DNA of 64,000 bases, taken from JAPWJZ01 sp966211335 (lineage in GTDB: Bacteria > Pseudomonadota > Alphaproteobacteria > Micavibrionales > UBA2020). Positions within the stretch are counted from its first letter, which is position 1, and the number at the start of each line of letters is the position of its first letter. The notes under the pieces are model-generated. The model saw nothing but the letters and a program-made list of their open reading frames with translations, ran no database searches and had not been told where the DNA came from. Shown here in pieces: positions 47,529-56,653 of this stretch. The stretch is from assembly GCA_966211335.1 (NCBI GenBank), contig CBIHNF010000001.1:1550001-1614000 (forward strand). Direction: 5' to 3'. The translations under genes and the position numbers were made by a program.

Positions 47529-50500
47529 ATGACAGGTACACCCACCGGCAATAACATTCCCACCACCGGCACTTCCATCGACGGTATTTTGCAGGGAAGT
47601 TCCTGGGTCTTCAGCGGCACGCATACGCTGACATATTCGGTCTACAGCGAAACCTCCACGGTCTGGAATACGACCTACCAGAACCTCGCGGCGCAGGCCT
47701 ATTCGGCGTGGTCGAACGTCGCCGACATCCAGTTCAGCTTCGTCGCGCCGGATAACACGCAGCAGACCTCGAGCGCGGACCTCACGCTTGATTTCATCGG
47801 CAACAACAGCCAGGGAGTCCTCGCCTTCGGCAACTTCCCCGATCCCGTCTTTGCCGATGCCGTGCTAGCGGATGACGGCGAAACGCGCGCGACCTACCCG
47901 AACCCGGAAGGTGATATCTCCATCTACGAGCAGTCGCAATATTTAACCGGCCTTGCGACGGGCGGCTTGTTCCTCGCCACCCTTATCCACGAGATTGGTC
48001 ATACCATCGGCCTCAAGCACCCGCATGACGACGGTGGGAACGGCCGCCCGCTGGCGGATCCCGGCCTCGATAATGGTTACTACACCGTCATGAGCTATAA
48101 GGATCCGCAGGTCATCGATTACGGCCAGCTGAAGGACATCACCAAGGGTTTCCAGGCAACACCGATGCCGCTGGATATCCTTGCCATCCAGCATATCTAC
48201 GGCGCCAACATGACCTTCCATGCGGGGGACGATACCTACAACCTCGCCAACGACGGCATTGTGCAGACGATCTGGGATGCCGGCGGCAATGACACGCTGA
48301 GCGCCGCCGCGCTCGGCAACGGCGTCGCCATGAGCCTTGCAGAAGGCAGCTTCACGCGCGAAGGCGACGGTTTTTCAACAGTCGCTCTCGCCTATAATAT
48401 GACGATTGAAAATGCCACCGGCTCCGCTTTTGCCGATACCATCACCGGCAACGACGTCGCCAATATGATCGACGGCGGTGCGGGCGCTGACAGCCTGATC
48501 GGCGGCCTTGGCGACGACAACTACATCGTCGACAACGCGGGCGACAAGATTACCGAGAATTTCGGCGAAGGCGCCGATACCGTCAATGCTTCCGTCACTT
48601 TCAGCCTGCTCACCGCCGGCCTCAATGTCGAGAATATGCTGCTGACCGGTACAGCCGCCATTAACGGCACCGGCAACACCCTCGACAACCTTATCACCGG
48701 CAACAGCGCCGCCAACACCCTCAATGGTGGCGCCGGTGCCGATACCATGACCGGCGGACTTGGCAACGACAGCTATATCATTGATAACGCCGGCGACGTG
48801 GTGGTTGAAAATCCGGGCGAGGGGACGGACGCCATCTTCGCCTCCGTCAGCTACAGCCTCGCCAGCGCGGCGAGCGTCGAGAACATCACGCTCACCGGCA
48901 CCGCCGCTATCAACGCAACGGGCGACGGCGGCGTCAACATCCTCACCGGCAACAGCGGCAGCAACACGCTGGATGGTGGTGCCGGTGCCGATACCATGAA
49001 CGGCGGCGCAGGCAACGACACATATGTGGTCGATAACTCCAACGATGTCGTCGTCGATAGTTCGGGCAACGATACGCTGGCTTCATCCGTGAACTATACG
49101 ATCGCCAACGGCTCCAATATCGAGAACCTGACGATCACCAACGCCGCGGCCATGACCGCCGTCGGCAATGCCGGCATCAACATCATCACCGTCAATGACA
49201 GCGGCAATGATTCAACGCTCGACGGTGGTGCGGGCGCAGATACCATGGCGGGCGGCACCGGCAACGACAGCTATATCATCGACAACGTCGGCGACAAGGT
49301 GATCGAGCTGACGGGCGAGGGGACGGATTCCGTCACCATCAGCAGCGCATACCCGTCCGATGTCCTCGTTACCTTCACGCTGTCGGACAATATCGAGAAC
49401 ATGATAGTCCTCGGCACCAGCAACGTGAACCTGACCGGTAATACCATCGACAACACCATCACCGGTAACGCGGGCGTCAACACCCTCGACGGTGGGGCGG
49501 GGGCGGATACGCTCATCGGCGGCGGCGGAAATGATATTTACGTGCTCGACAATCCCGGCGACGTGATCATCGAGGCGGGCGGGGGCGGTACGGACCTTGT
49601 CCGCTCGGCGGCCACGGTGAGCATTGCCGCTTTCGCCAACGTCGAGAACGTGACGCTGATTGGCACGGCGGCAGTCAATGCGACCGGTAACGCCCTTGTC
49701 AACGTCATCAGCGGCAACAACGGCGATAACACGCTGGATGGCGGCGCGGGTGCCGACACCATGAACGGCGGCGCGGGCAATGATACTTTCATCGTCGACA
49801 ACATCGGCGATGTGGTGAACGACGCCGCCGGCCGCAACACCGTGCAGTCCAGCATCAGCTATACGATGAAGGCGGGCGTTTATGACTTGACGCTGACGGG
49901 CGCTGCCGACCTCAACGGTACCGGCAACAGCACGAACAACGATATGATCGGCAATACCGGCAACAATACGCTGGATGGCGGCATCGGCGCCGACACCATG
50001 GAGGGCGGCACGGGAAACGATACTTATCTCGTCGACGTCATCGGCGATATTATTGTCGAAGCCGCTGCGAGCGGCACCGATACCGTTATTTCCAAAGCCA
50101 ATTATACGCTTTCGGCGAATATCGAAGTGCTGATGCTGACGGGCACCGAGGCGCTGATTGGCACCGGCAACGCGCTCGATAACATCCTCAACGGCTCGCA
50201 GTTCAATAACACGCTGGATGGTGCCGGCGGCGCCGACACCATGATCGGAGGTATGGGCAACGATGTTTATGTCGTCGATAACATCGGCGATGTCGTGACG
50301 GAAACCTCAAACGTCGTCTCCCAGAAGGATACCGTTGTCAGCTCCATCGACTATACGCTGGGCGCGAACCTGGAAAACCTCACGCTCTCGGCAGGTGGCC
50401 ATACCGGCATCGGCAACGCGCTTGTCAATACGCTGACGGGCAGCAGCGGCAACGATAACCTTGATGGCGCGGCCGGTGCAGACCGCATGGTCGGCGGGCT

Positions 50501-51062
50501 GGGCGATGACACCTATCATGTCGACAATATCCGCGACACCATTCTGGAAGCGACCGGCGGCGGCACGGATACGGTGCATTCAACCGTCAACTGGACGCTC
50601 GGTGCCTATCAGGACCATCTGGTGCTGGAGGGCACGGCGCTGCTCGGCACCGGCAACGCGCTCGCCAATAATATCACCGGCAACGCCTCTGCCAACACGC
50701 TCAACGGTTCCGGCGGCAACGACTTCCTTGACGGCGGCCTTGGCCATGATGTGCTCATCGGCGGCACCGGCGCGGATACCTTTGCCTTCACGACGACCGA
50801 TACGCCTGACACGGTGAACGACTTCAGTCTTGCGCAGGGCGACAAGCTGGATATTTCCAGCATCCTCACGGGCTATGTCGCGGGGGTCAGCAATATCACC
50901 GATTTCATCCAGATCACCACGGTCGGCGCCAACAGCGTCGTCTCCGTCGATACAAATGGCACGGTCGGCGGCGTCAGCTTCGTGCAGGTGGCAACGCTGA
51001 ACCACATTATCAACCTGACCGACGAGCAGAACCTGCTCAACACCGGCCACCTGATCGCTTAG
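47529..51062 (+). CDS. Serralysin-like zinc metalloprotease with RTX repeats, type I secreted
   Basis: 1177-residue protein. The N-terminal 280 residues are an M10 serralysin-like protease: zinc site HEIGHTIGLKHP at residues 154-165 and Met-turn M188 in 'YYTVMSYKDP'. Ten RTX modules of about 80 residues follow (core LDGGAGADTMxGGxGNDxY), which bind calcium and fold outside the cell. The C-terminal 'LAQGDKLDISSILTG' region is a T1SS_VCA0849-type secretion signal. No cysteine was seen. No transporter genes are nearby. Confidence 0.93.
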   Translation: MTGTPTGNNIPTTGTSIDGILQGSSWVFSGTHTLTYSVYSETSTVWNTTYQNLAAQAYSAWSNVADIQFSFVAPDNTQQTSSADLTLDFIGNNSQGVLAFGNFPDPVFADAVLADDGETRATYPNPEGDISIYEQSQYLTGLATGGLFLATLIHEIGHTIGLKHPHDDGGNGRPLADPGLDNGYYTVMSYKDPQVIDYGQLKDITKGFQATPMPLDILAIQHIYGANMTFHAGDDTYNLANDGIVQTIWDAGGNDTLSAAALGNGVAMSLAEGSFTREGDGFSTVALAYNMTIENATGSAFADTITGNDVANMIDGGAGADSLIGGLGDDNYIVDNAGDKITENFGEGADTVNASVTFSLLTAGLNVENMLLTGTAAINGTGNTLDNLITGNSAANTLNGGAGADTMTGGLGNDSYIIDNAGDVVVENPGEGTDAIFASVSYSLASAASVENITLTGTAAINATGDGGVNILTGNSGSNTLDGGAGADTMNGGAGNDTYVVDNSNDVVVDSSGNDTLASSVNYTIANGSNIENLTITNAAAMTAVGNAGINIITVNDSGNDSTLDGGAGADTMAGGTGNDSYIIDNVGDKVIELTGEGTDSVTISSAYPSDVLVTFTLSDNIENMIVLGTSNVNLTGNTIDNTITGNAGVNTLDGGAGADTLIGGGGNDIYVLDNPGDVIIEAGGGGTDLVRSAATVSIAAFANVENVTLIGTAAVNATGNALVNVISGNNGDNTLDGGAGADTMNGGAGNDTFIVDNIGDVVNDAAGRNTVQSSISYTMKAGVYDLTLTGAADLNGTGNSTNNDMIGNTGNNTLDGGIGADTMEGGTGNDTYLVDVIGDIIVEAAASGTDTVISKANYTLSANIEVLMLTGTEALIGTGNALDNILNGSQFNNTLDGAGGADTMIGGMGNDVYVVDNIGDVVTETSNVVSQKDTVVSSIDYTLGANLENLTLSAGGHTGIGNALVNTLTGSSGNDNLDGAAGADRMVGGLGDDTYHVDNIRDTILEATGGGTDTVHSTVNWTLGAYQDHLVLEGTALLGTGNALANNITGNASANTLNGSGGNDFLDGGLGHDVLIGGTGADTFAFTTTDTPDTVNDFSLAQGDKLDISSILTGYVAGVSNITDFIQITTVGANSVVSVDTNGTVGGVSFVQVATLNHIINLTDEQNLLNTGHLIA

Positions 51063-51066
51063 GACA

Positions 51067-52344
51067 TTAAGCGGGCAGGCGCAGGAAGATGTGGCTGAGC
51101 CGCCAGAGGTAGCGGAACGCGGTGCGGCAGATGACTTCCTTGTCGGCGGCGGGCCCTGCGGCGGCACCTGCGGCATCGAAGCATTCCGACACGGTCTTTT
51201 TGCCGTCAATCTGCTTGTAAATCGCGGATAGCACCGGCGTCAGCTGGAAGGCGGGGAAGGTCGGCCGCTGGATGGCGATGGAACCTGCCGCAATCATCTC
51301 CGGCGATGTGCCGGCTTTGGCGGGCGCGATGGCGGAGCGTGACACCGGAATATAATTCATGAAAGCACTGCCGGTGAAATCGAGCTTGTAAGTCTTGGCG
51401 TCCCGCTGCGGCTTGCAGACGGCGAAGGCGTGCTGGCCGAGCGTGCCGTTATACAGCTCCATGTATTCCCAGATGGATTGCTCATCCATGGCATTCACTC
51501 TTTGGAAGAACTCCGACCCGGGTGTCAGCTGGCCTTCGGGGTAGTACAGAATATTATCCCACCAGTTCATGAAGCTAAGGCCGGCTTCCTCGGCGAATTC
51601 GATGCATTGCTTCACTGTATAGGCGCGGTCCTGACGATGCAGGAAATTGTCGACGAGGCCGGCGTCATATTTAGTGTCGCGCGTGCGGGAGGCGTAATCC
51701 TGCACGGCATGGCGCGCGGGCAGGGCGGCAAGCGTCTGCTTCACCACCGCCACATCCGCTGCAGTCTGGCCCAGGCCCATCAGGCGGAACATTTCCTGCA
51801 GCATGTAAACGCCGGTGCGGCCGTACTGGCCGTAAACCATGATGGCGATGGTGCCGTTGTCCTTCAGCACGGAGCCGAGGGCTTTAAGGCCGGACACAGG
51901 ATCGGGCAGGTGGTGCAGCACGCCGGAGCAGTCAATAAAGTCGAATTTCTTCCCCATCGCCGCGACATCTTCCAGCCGACCCTGCTGTAGCGTCAGGTTG
52001 TTCAGCTTGTGCTTGTCTTTCAGGTACTGCTCATGCGCGAGGGAGGAGGAGGAGAGGTCAAGGCCCGTGACGCGCGCCTTCGGGTGGTTGAAGGCATAGC
52101 GTGCGGCAGCGTTGCTGCCGCAGCCCGCGACCAGCACGTCCAAATCTTCGCGCGGCGCTTCGTTGGGCCAGAAGGTGAACCAGTTCCGCTCGAAATCGCC
52201 GCCGTCGCGCCGCGATTTATGCTCGGGCGCGTTGAGGTCCATGATCGGTGCGGGGTAGATCCAGTTTTCGTACTGCTTCGCGACATGCGCATTCGGCGCA
52301 AGCGCTTCGGGGATGACGGGAGCAGGCTTATTGCTGGCGGCCAT
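51067..52344 (-). CDS. Class I SAM-dependent methyltransferase with long C-terminal region
   Basis: 425-residue protein. The methyltransferase domain (residues 60-230) has 'LDVLVAGCGSNAAARYAF' (SAM site) and 'DCSGVLHHLPDPVSGLKAL', then 'GTIAIMVYGQYGR'. The C-terminal 200 residues, with 'FMNWWDNILYYPEGQLTPG', have no known fold to me. Substrate unknown. The gene is convergent with the RTX gene, ending 4 bases beyond. Confidence 0.82.
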   Translation of the reverse strand: MAASNKPAPVIPEALAPNAHVAKQYENWIYPAPIMDLNAPEHKSRRDGGDFERNWFTFWPNEAPREDLDVLVAGCGSNAAARYAFNHPKARVTGLDLSSSSLAHEQYLKDKHKLNNLTLQQGRLEDVAAMGKKFDFIDCSGVLHHLPDPVSGLKALGSVLKDNGTIAIMVYGQYGRTGVYMLQEMFRLMGLGQTAADVAVVKQTLAALPARHAVQDYASRTRDTKYDAGLVDNFLHRQDRAYTVKQCIEFAEEAGLSFMNWWDNILYYPEGQLTPGSEFFQRVNAMDEQSIWEYMELYNGTLGQHAFAVCKPQRDAKTYKLDFTGSAFMNYIPVSRSAIAPAKAGTSPEMIAAGSIAIQRPTFPAFQLTPVLSAIYKQIDGKKTVSECFDAAGAAAGPAADKEVICRTAFRYLWRLSHIFLRLPA

Positions 52345-52398
52345 GGCGGCGGTTCCTTGAAAAATTGAACGCCGCCAAGAATAGCAGGCGCGGCAGCC

Positions 52399-52430
52399 AA
52401 AAAAAAGCCCCGGAAAACCGGGGCTTTTTT
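52399..52430. terminator. Intrinsic terminator downstream of 52450-53031
   Basis: AAAAAAGCCCCGG pairs with CCGGGGCTTTTTT around AAAA. It is oriented to act for the gene at 52450-53031 on the minus strand, ahead of the methyltransferase gene. Confidence 0.85.
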
Positions 52431-52449
52431 CAGGAGAAATCGTAAAACC

Positions 52450-53031
52450 TTACATCCTCATCCCGCGTTGCTGCGGTTTTACAGGCAGCTGGTCTTGTTT
52501 CACGGTGCCGTGCAGTTCCTTGCGGATGCCGGAGGCGCGATTGTAGATCGCTTCATTGCGGTCGGAGGGGACGCCGTAGATTTGCGCCACGACGCGGGAC
52601 AGGTTGCCGGCCTCGTCAAACAGGTCCTGAATAACGGATTTGCCGGCGACGGAATATACGGGCGTCGTGAAGCCTGGCTTGCCGGAGCGGATATCGCGGC
52701 CGATGGTACCTTCGTCGCGGTCGACGCGGAAAATTTTCTCGAGCTTGTTGTCGAAGAAGCCGATGCCGGCGTTCTGCAGCTCTTTCTTGAAGGCGTCCTG
52801 CGCGGCGGGCGCCATTTTGTTGTAGGGGCTTTCCATTTCCGGATGGAATTTGGACGGCTCGAAAAGGGCGATGGCGCAGAACTTGTCTTTCGCGCCGCCG
52901 GAGAGCTTGGCAAATTTCTCCTCGAAGGCTTTGTAGTCGGCCACCTTCATCAAGCCGACGACGAGATCGCTCGCGGGCAGGCTGACGTATTTGGGGTTTA
53001 CTTCGTAGGGAACGTTCGGGTTCTTCGGCAT
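52450..53031 (-). CDS. Hypothetical protein (193 aa)
   Basis: 193-residue soluble protein starting MPKNPNVPYEVNPKYV. It has several helices ('DYKAFEEKFAKLSGGAKDK', 'QDAFKKELQNAGIGFFDN') and one Cys ('DKFCAIALFE'). No signal peptide and no family recognised. It ends just before a terminator and is divergent from the gene at 53215. Confidence 0.62.
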   Translation of the reverse strand: MPKNPNVPYEVNPKYVSLPASDLVVGLMKVADYKAFEEKFAKLSGGAKDKFCAIALFEPSKFHPEMESPYNKMAPAAQDAFKKELQNAGIGFFDNKLEKIFRVDRDEGTIGRDIRSGKPGFTTPVYSVAGKSVIQDLFDEAGNLSRVVAQIYGVPSDRNEAIYNRASGIRKELHGTVKQDQLPVKPQQRGMRM

Positions 53032-53214
53032 GATGGTCCTTTAATTCAGAATCGTGGATAAGGCATATATTAACAAAGACTGATGAAGATTTTGTAAAAT
53101 CATGCGTTCATGTTTTATTTCGTAATAATTTCATATAGTTGTATATTATATTGACATAAATAAGTAGTGTCTTTAGCTTCCATTTACGATCAAACATGCA
53201 AAACGGGTGAAGCC

Positions 53215-53562
53215 ATGGCGACCTATACGAAAGAAGACGATTATACGCTCTGCGTCACAAGCTCTGTGCCGAACTCCCGCGGCTCCCTCTCGCGCTTTTT
53301 CAATTTCGCGGCGGAGCAGGTGATGACGATTTTCAGCGAACGTGCGGAGCTGAAAGATTCCAAGGCATCAGGCTCCTACGAGGGCGGTGTGGCGGTCGCG
53401 GTATCGGTCGCGCTCACCTCGCAGATGCAGGTGCAGAAATTCAGCGACTTTGACTCACAGACGGAAATCGAGCTGATGCGCGAGAAGTTGATCTCCCTCA
53501 ACGGCAAGCCGCCCGCGACCAGCGGCGCGCTGCACAAAGCCAAAACCAACGGCCTTGGCTAA
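53215..53562 (+). CDS. Hypothetical protein (115 aa)
   Basis: 115-residue protein starting MATYTKEDDYTLCVTSS, mainly helical with 'FFNFAAEQVMTIFSERAEL' and a C-terminal 'REKLISLNGKPPATSGAL'. A GTG 16 codons upstream (53167) is a possible longer start but has no clear ribosome site. No family recognised. The region upstream is AT-rich. Confidence 0.58.
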   Translation: MATYTKEDDYTLCVTSSVPNSRGSLSRFFNFAAEQVMTIFSERAELKDSKASGSYEGGVAVAVSVALTSQMQVQKFSDFDSQTEIELMREKLISLNGKPPATSGALHKAKTNGLG

Positions 53563-53644
53563 CCAACCGCAACGGCAAAGTCCGCTTGCTTGCGGCTGAA
53601 TCTGCACCATGTTATTGTTATCTTAGACAATAAACGGAGCGGAT

Positions 53645-54478
53645 ATGACCTGGATTGCGATAGGCGGGGCGGAGGACAAAATCGGCGATATGACCGTCCT
53701 GCGCCGCGTGCTCGCGGAAACGGGTCGCGAGAAGCCGAATGTTCTTGTCATCACCACCGCAACCTCCGTACCTGCAGAAACTGCCAAAAAATATGACGAC
53801 GCTTTCGGTCGCCTTGGCATCAAGCCGAATGTCGCGCATGTCTCCAACCGCAAGGAAGCGGCAGCGCCGGAACTCCTCGAGAAGGTCAAAAATGCCGACG
53901 TGATTTTCTTTTCCGGCGGCGACCAGCTGAAACTCGCGACCATCCTCAACGCAACGCCGTTCTTCGCTGCCCTTAAAAAACGGGAAGAGGAGGGCGCGGT
54001 TGTGGCCGGCACTTCCGCCGGCGCGGCGGTCATGTCGGAGCTGATGATTTACGGCGGCCGCAATAAAAAGGGCCTCCGCAAGGGCGAGGTGATGATGGCG
54101 GCTGGCTTCGGCTTCGTGCCGCATGCGGTCTTCGACACGCATTTCAATTACGAGCATGAAAACGTCCTCGTTTCCACCTTCCGCAAGCTGGTGGGTAAAA
54201 TTTTTCCGCCGAAAAAGAAGTACGAGCCGCAAGGCCGCCTGCCGCGTCTCTTCAACGTCGTCGCCGCCGCGCCGCACAAGACTGGCATCGGGCTTGATGA
54301 AGACACCGGCGTCATTTACCGCGGGAATGATTTTGAAGTGATCGGCAGCGGCAACGTCACTGTCGTCGACGGTCGGGACGCGATATCGGATGTCACCAGC
54401 ATCCGCCGCGGCCGCCGCATCACCGTGACAGGCGTCAAAGTCACGCGCTACAAGGCGGGCGACAAGTTCAGTCTTTAA
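53645..54478 (+). CDS. Cyanophycinase-like serine peptidase (S51 family)
   Basis: 277-residue protein of the S51/CphB family that cleaves cyanophycin or related peptides. The serine nucleophile is S124 in 'VAGTSAGAAVMSEL', with 'FFSGGDQLKLATIL' and 'TGIGLDEDTGVIY'. Between 'FDTHF' and 'GRLPRL' there is an insertion of roughly 25 basic residues ('RKLVGKIFPPKKKYEPQ') not usual in the family. No cyanophycin synthetase gene is in the window. Confidence 0.85.
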   Translation: MTWIAIGGAEDKIGDMTVLRRVLAETGREKPNVLVITTATSVPAETAKKYDDAFGRLGIKPNVAHVSNRKEAAAPELLEKVKNADVIFFSGGDQLKLATILNATPFFAALKKREEEGAVVAGTSAGAAVMSELMIYGGRNKKGLRKGEVMMAAGFGFVPHAVFDTHFNYEHENVLVSTFRKLVGKIFPPKKKYEPQGRLPRLFNVVAAAPHKTGIGLDEDTGVIYRGNDFEVIGSGNVTVVDGRDAISDVTSIRRGRRITVTGVKVTRYKAGDKFSL

Positions 54479-54488
54479 AATAAAATGA

Positions 54489-55232
54489 TCAATGCGTCAG
54501 CGCACTGCCACTCGGGCTGGTCAGCGTCGGCTTGCGCGTTTTGACGGCCGCAGCTTCGGCCGATGCTTTCGGCAGGCTCGTCTTTGCATCGGGGAAACCC
54601 GCAGCGATATCGCGGAGTGCCGACTGGAAGGGTTTGGACAGCAACAGGCGCGGGTCCGTCACTTTAATTTCAACATAGCGCACCCATTCGCTGTCTTCCT
54701 TCAAGGCCTGATCGGCGAAGGTATCGGCAAGGCTGCTCTTGTAAGCGCGCGTGGCTTGCGCGGAGGCGGGAGATTCAATCCAGATTTCAAGACCGGGTGT
54801 GCCGGCCTCATGCCGCAAATCATTGTTCACGAAGGTAATGCCGCCCGCCGTGCGCTGCTGCAAAAACGGCGCGGGGTCGCGGTGGCCTGCGTTGATGAAG
54901 CCGATTTCGACCGGCTGACCTTTGATCTCGCCAATCCAGCTTTCCTGATAGGTCTTCTGGCCGGTGAAGGCGGCTTCCTTGCCCAGCAGCGCTTCGCGCA
55001 CCACATCCGGCACAATGGCCTTGCCAGATTTAAATGTACCGTCAATCGCCACCATGACGGGCGCCTCGGCATCCTGCAGCAGGGCAGGGGAGAAACCTGC
55101 CGCCAGCTTGCGGCCAACATCCAAAAGCTGTTCTTTGTCGGTCGTGATAAAGGCCAGGCGAACCTGAGGCGGCGCGGCCGCCTTCATAAAAGCGGCAGAT
55201 TTGGTATCCGGCTGATTCAAAAAGTCAGTCAT
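54489..55232 (-). CDS. Hypothetical protein with P-loop-like motif
   Basis: 247-residue protein starting MTDFLNQPDTKSAAF. A motif 'VAIDGTFKSGKAIVPDVV' at residues 60-80 resembles a Walker A sequence but lacks the Ser/Thr after the Lys, and 'VEIGFINAGHRDPAPFL' follows. A degenerate P-loop NTPase is possible. The tail is Lys/Ser-rich. No family assigned. Confidence 0.58.
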   Translation of the reverse strand: MTDFLNQPDTKSAAFMKAAAPPQVRLAFITTDKEQLLDVGRKLAAGFSPALLQDAEAPVMVAIDGTFKSGKAIVPDVVREALLGKEAAFTGQKTYQESWIGEIKGQPVEIGFINAGHRDPAPFLQQRTAGGITFVNNDLRHEAGTPGLEIWIESPASAQATRAYKSSLADTFADQALKEDSEWVRYVEIKVTDPRLLLSKPFQSALRDIAAGFPDAKTSLPKASAEAAAVKTRKPTLTSPSGSALTH

Positions 55233-55374
55233 ACCCGCGCTTTGCTCTGAAAGAGTGAACTCAAGCGGTATTATATGGCAAGGTGGTTAACGGGAGGTTA
55301 ACGATGGGACAACTAAACCAAGGCGCGTTTGGCAGATTTCATGTCAAAATTATATAAGGCGAAGGGGCGGGTAC

Positions 55375-56106
55375 ATGCGCAATAAAATTAAACTCGGTAG
55401 TATCCTTGTTCTAGGAGTGATTGTGGCAGTTATTGCGCCGCAGGCATATGATGCCTATCGCGCACAGAAATACAAACAAGCCAACTGGGATGAGCAAGTA
55501 GGTATCAGTCAGAGACAGCTGATAAATAGTGAAAAAGAGATAAGTGATGAACAGCTTTGCAGGTTTGTTACCCCAAGGTATTTTTCGGGCAATATGTTTT
55601 TAGTTGACGATGGCAGTGCCGACATCTTTTTTAACCGAGTTGATAATATTTTCATTTCGAGGGGCGGCTGGCGCTATTCCTTTCCACTGTCAAAGCCATT
55701 CGACAATGATCCGATCACAGACCCTGCTACCGTAAATAGGCTAGCGTCTTGCGTTATCAGACAAAACCTCTCTCGGTTCAAGGAAGATCAGGTAACAAAA
55801 ATCCCTTTGCATTTAGAAATGCCGTCAGAAAAATCAACCTTAGAAAAAGCCGGAAATCTCTCGATCACTATATCTTTGGAAGGCGCATATAAGAATGAGG
55901 CTAATAAAACGCCTGACAACATTATGACTGTGCAAGTGCTTTATAATCGTGCGGACAAAAGCATTTCCGACAACTTGAAGCAGGCCTGCGTGGCCGCGTT
56001 CAATTATTCGACAGATGCAGACCAGTTGTATAAAGGGCTTACTATTGCATTACAAAGCTGCCTTGACCGATGGTACACAATTGAATTTCCCCAAGGCGGT
56101 TTCTGA
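55375..56106 (+). CDS. Hypothetical membrane-anchored protein, AT-rich
   Basis: 243-residue protein with one N-terminal transmembrane segment ('IKLGSILVLGVIVAVIAPQAY') and an exposed domain with several Cys ('ASCVIRQNLSRFK', 'KQACVAAFNYSTDADQL', 'QSCLDRWYTI'). Codon use is more AT-rich than in nearby core genes. It is followed after 2 bases by the membrane gene at 56109, probably an operon. No family recognised. Confidence 0.68.
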   Translation: MRNKIKLGSILVLGVIVAVIAPQAYDAYRAQKYKQANWDEQVGISQRQLINSEKEISDEQLCRFVTPRYFSGNMFLVDDGSADIFFNRVDNIFISRGGWRYSFPLSKPFDNDPITDPATVNRLASCVIRQNLSRFKEDQVTKIPLHLEMPSEKSTLEKAGNLSITISLEGAYKNEANKTPDNIMTVQVLYNRADKSISDNLKQACVAAFNYSTDADQLYKGLTIALQSCLDRWYTIEFPQGGF

Positions 56107-56108
56107 TT

Positions 56109-56471
56109 ATGAACTTTAATAAATCCATCACCCTCTGGTGGGGAAGTCTCGGCTGGTATCGGCTGGTACCGATTTTGATTTTTTCCTTGTTGTACCCAGT
56201 TGCGGCGGCTTGGTTTATAAATTCCGTTCCGGCCGTCCAATTTTTTCAGGACATTGGACACACAAGGCCACTTCTCAGTTTGGTGATAGAATTTTTTATT
56301 GTCATCTTCCCCGGCATCGTCGCGTTTTGGGGAATGCCTGTACAGGATCGCGGAGACAGAATGATGATTATTCTGTTGATGTGCATTCCTTACCTCATTT
56401 ATGCGATTTATATCTCGTTCGTTGTAGGCTTTAGTGTTTGCATGGCAGCGGGGCAGTGTGTTCCGCCATGA
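56109..56471 (+). CDS. Hypothetical membrane protein (120 aa)
   Basis: 120-residue protein with three predicted transmembrane helices ('LVPILIFSLLYPVAAAWFI', 'PLLSLVIEFFIVIFPGIVAF', 'MMIILLMCIPYLIYAIYISF') and an exposed C-terminal Cys pair ('SVCMAAGQCVPP'). It is AT-rich and lies 2 bases after the gene at 55375, so the two probably form one transcript. Confidence 0.7.
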   Translation: MNFNKSITLWWGSLGWYRLVPILIFSLLYPVAAAWFINSVPAVQFFQDIGHTRPLLSLVIEFFIVIFPGIVAFWGMPVQDRGDRMMIILLMCIPYLIYAIYISFVVGFSVCMAAGQCVPP

Positions 56472-56561
56472 TTATATTCCATTTAAAATCAATGTTTTAT
56501 AAATTTGGTATCATAATACCGCAAATTAACCATCTGATTTCACAAGAGATTCACTTTTTTC

Positions 56562-56652
56562 TTGACGCATGTTGCGACATGCTCCATATATCATGCCACT
56601 ATTTTGAAAAACGGCCCCGTCATCGTGGCGGGCCGATAAGTTAGGAAACGAT
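56562..56652 (+). promoter_or_regulatory. Promoter and leader of rplM-rpsI
   Basis: TTGACG near 56562 is followed about 17-19 bases later by a CATATA/TATATC -10 region. The spacer contains the inverted repeat GCATG-ttgcga-CATGC. Further downstream CGGCCC pairs with GGGCCG around the leader, then TTAGGAAACG precedes the rplM ATG. Confidence 0.55.
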
Positions 56653-56653
56653 A

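Noticed and set aside
47529..51062. CRISPR-like direct repeats in the RTX gene
   Set aside because: The repeats are in-frame, coding, variable in length and belong to a clear RTX protein.
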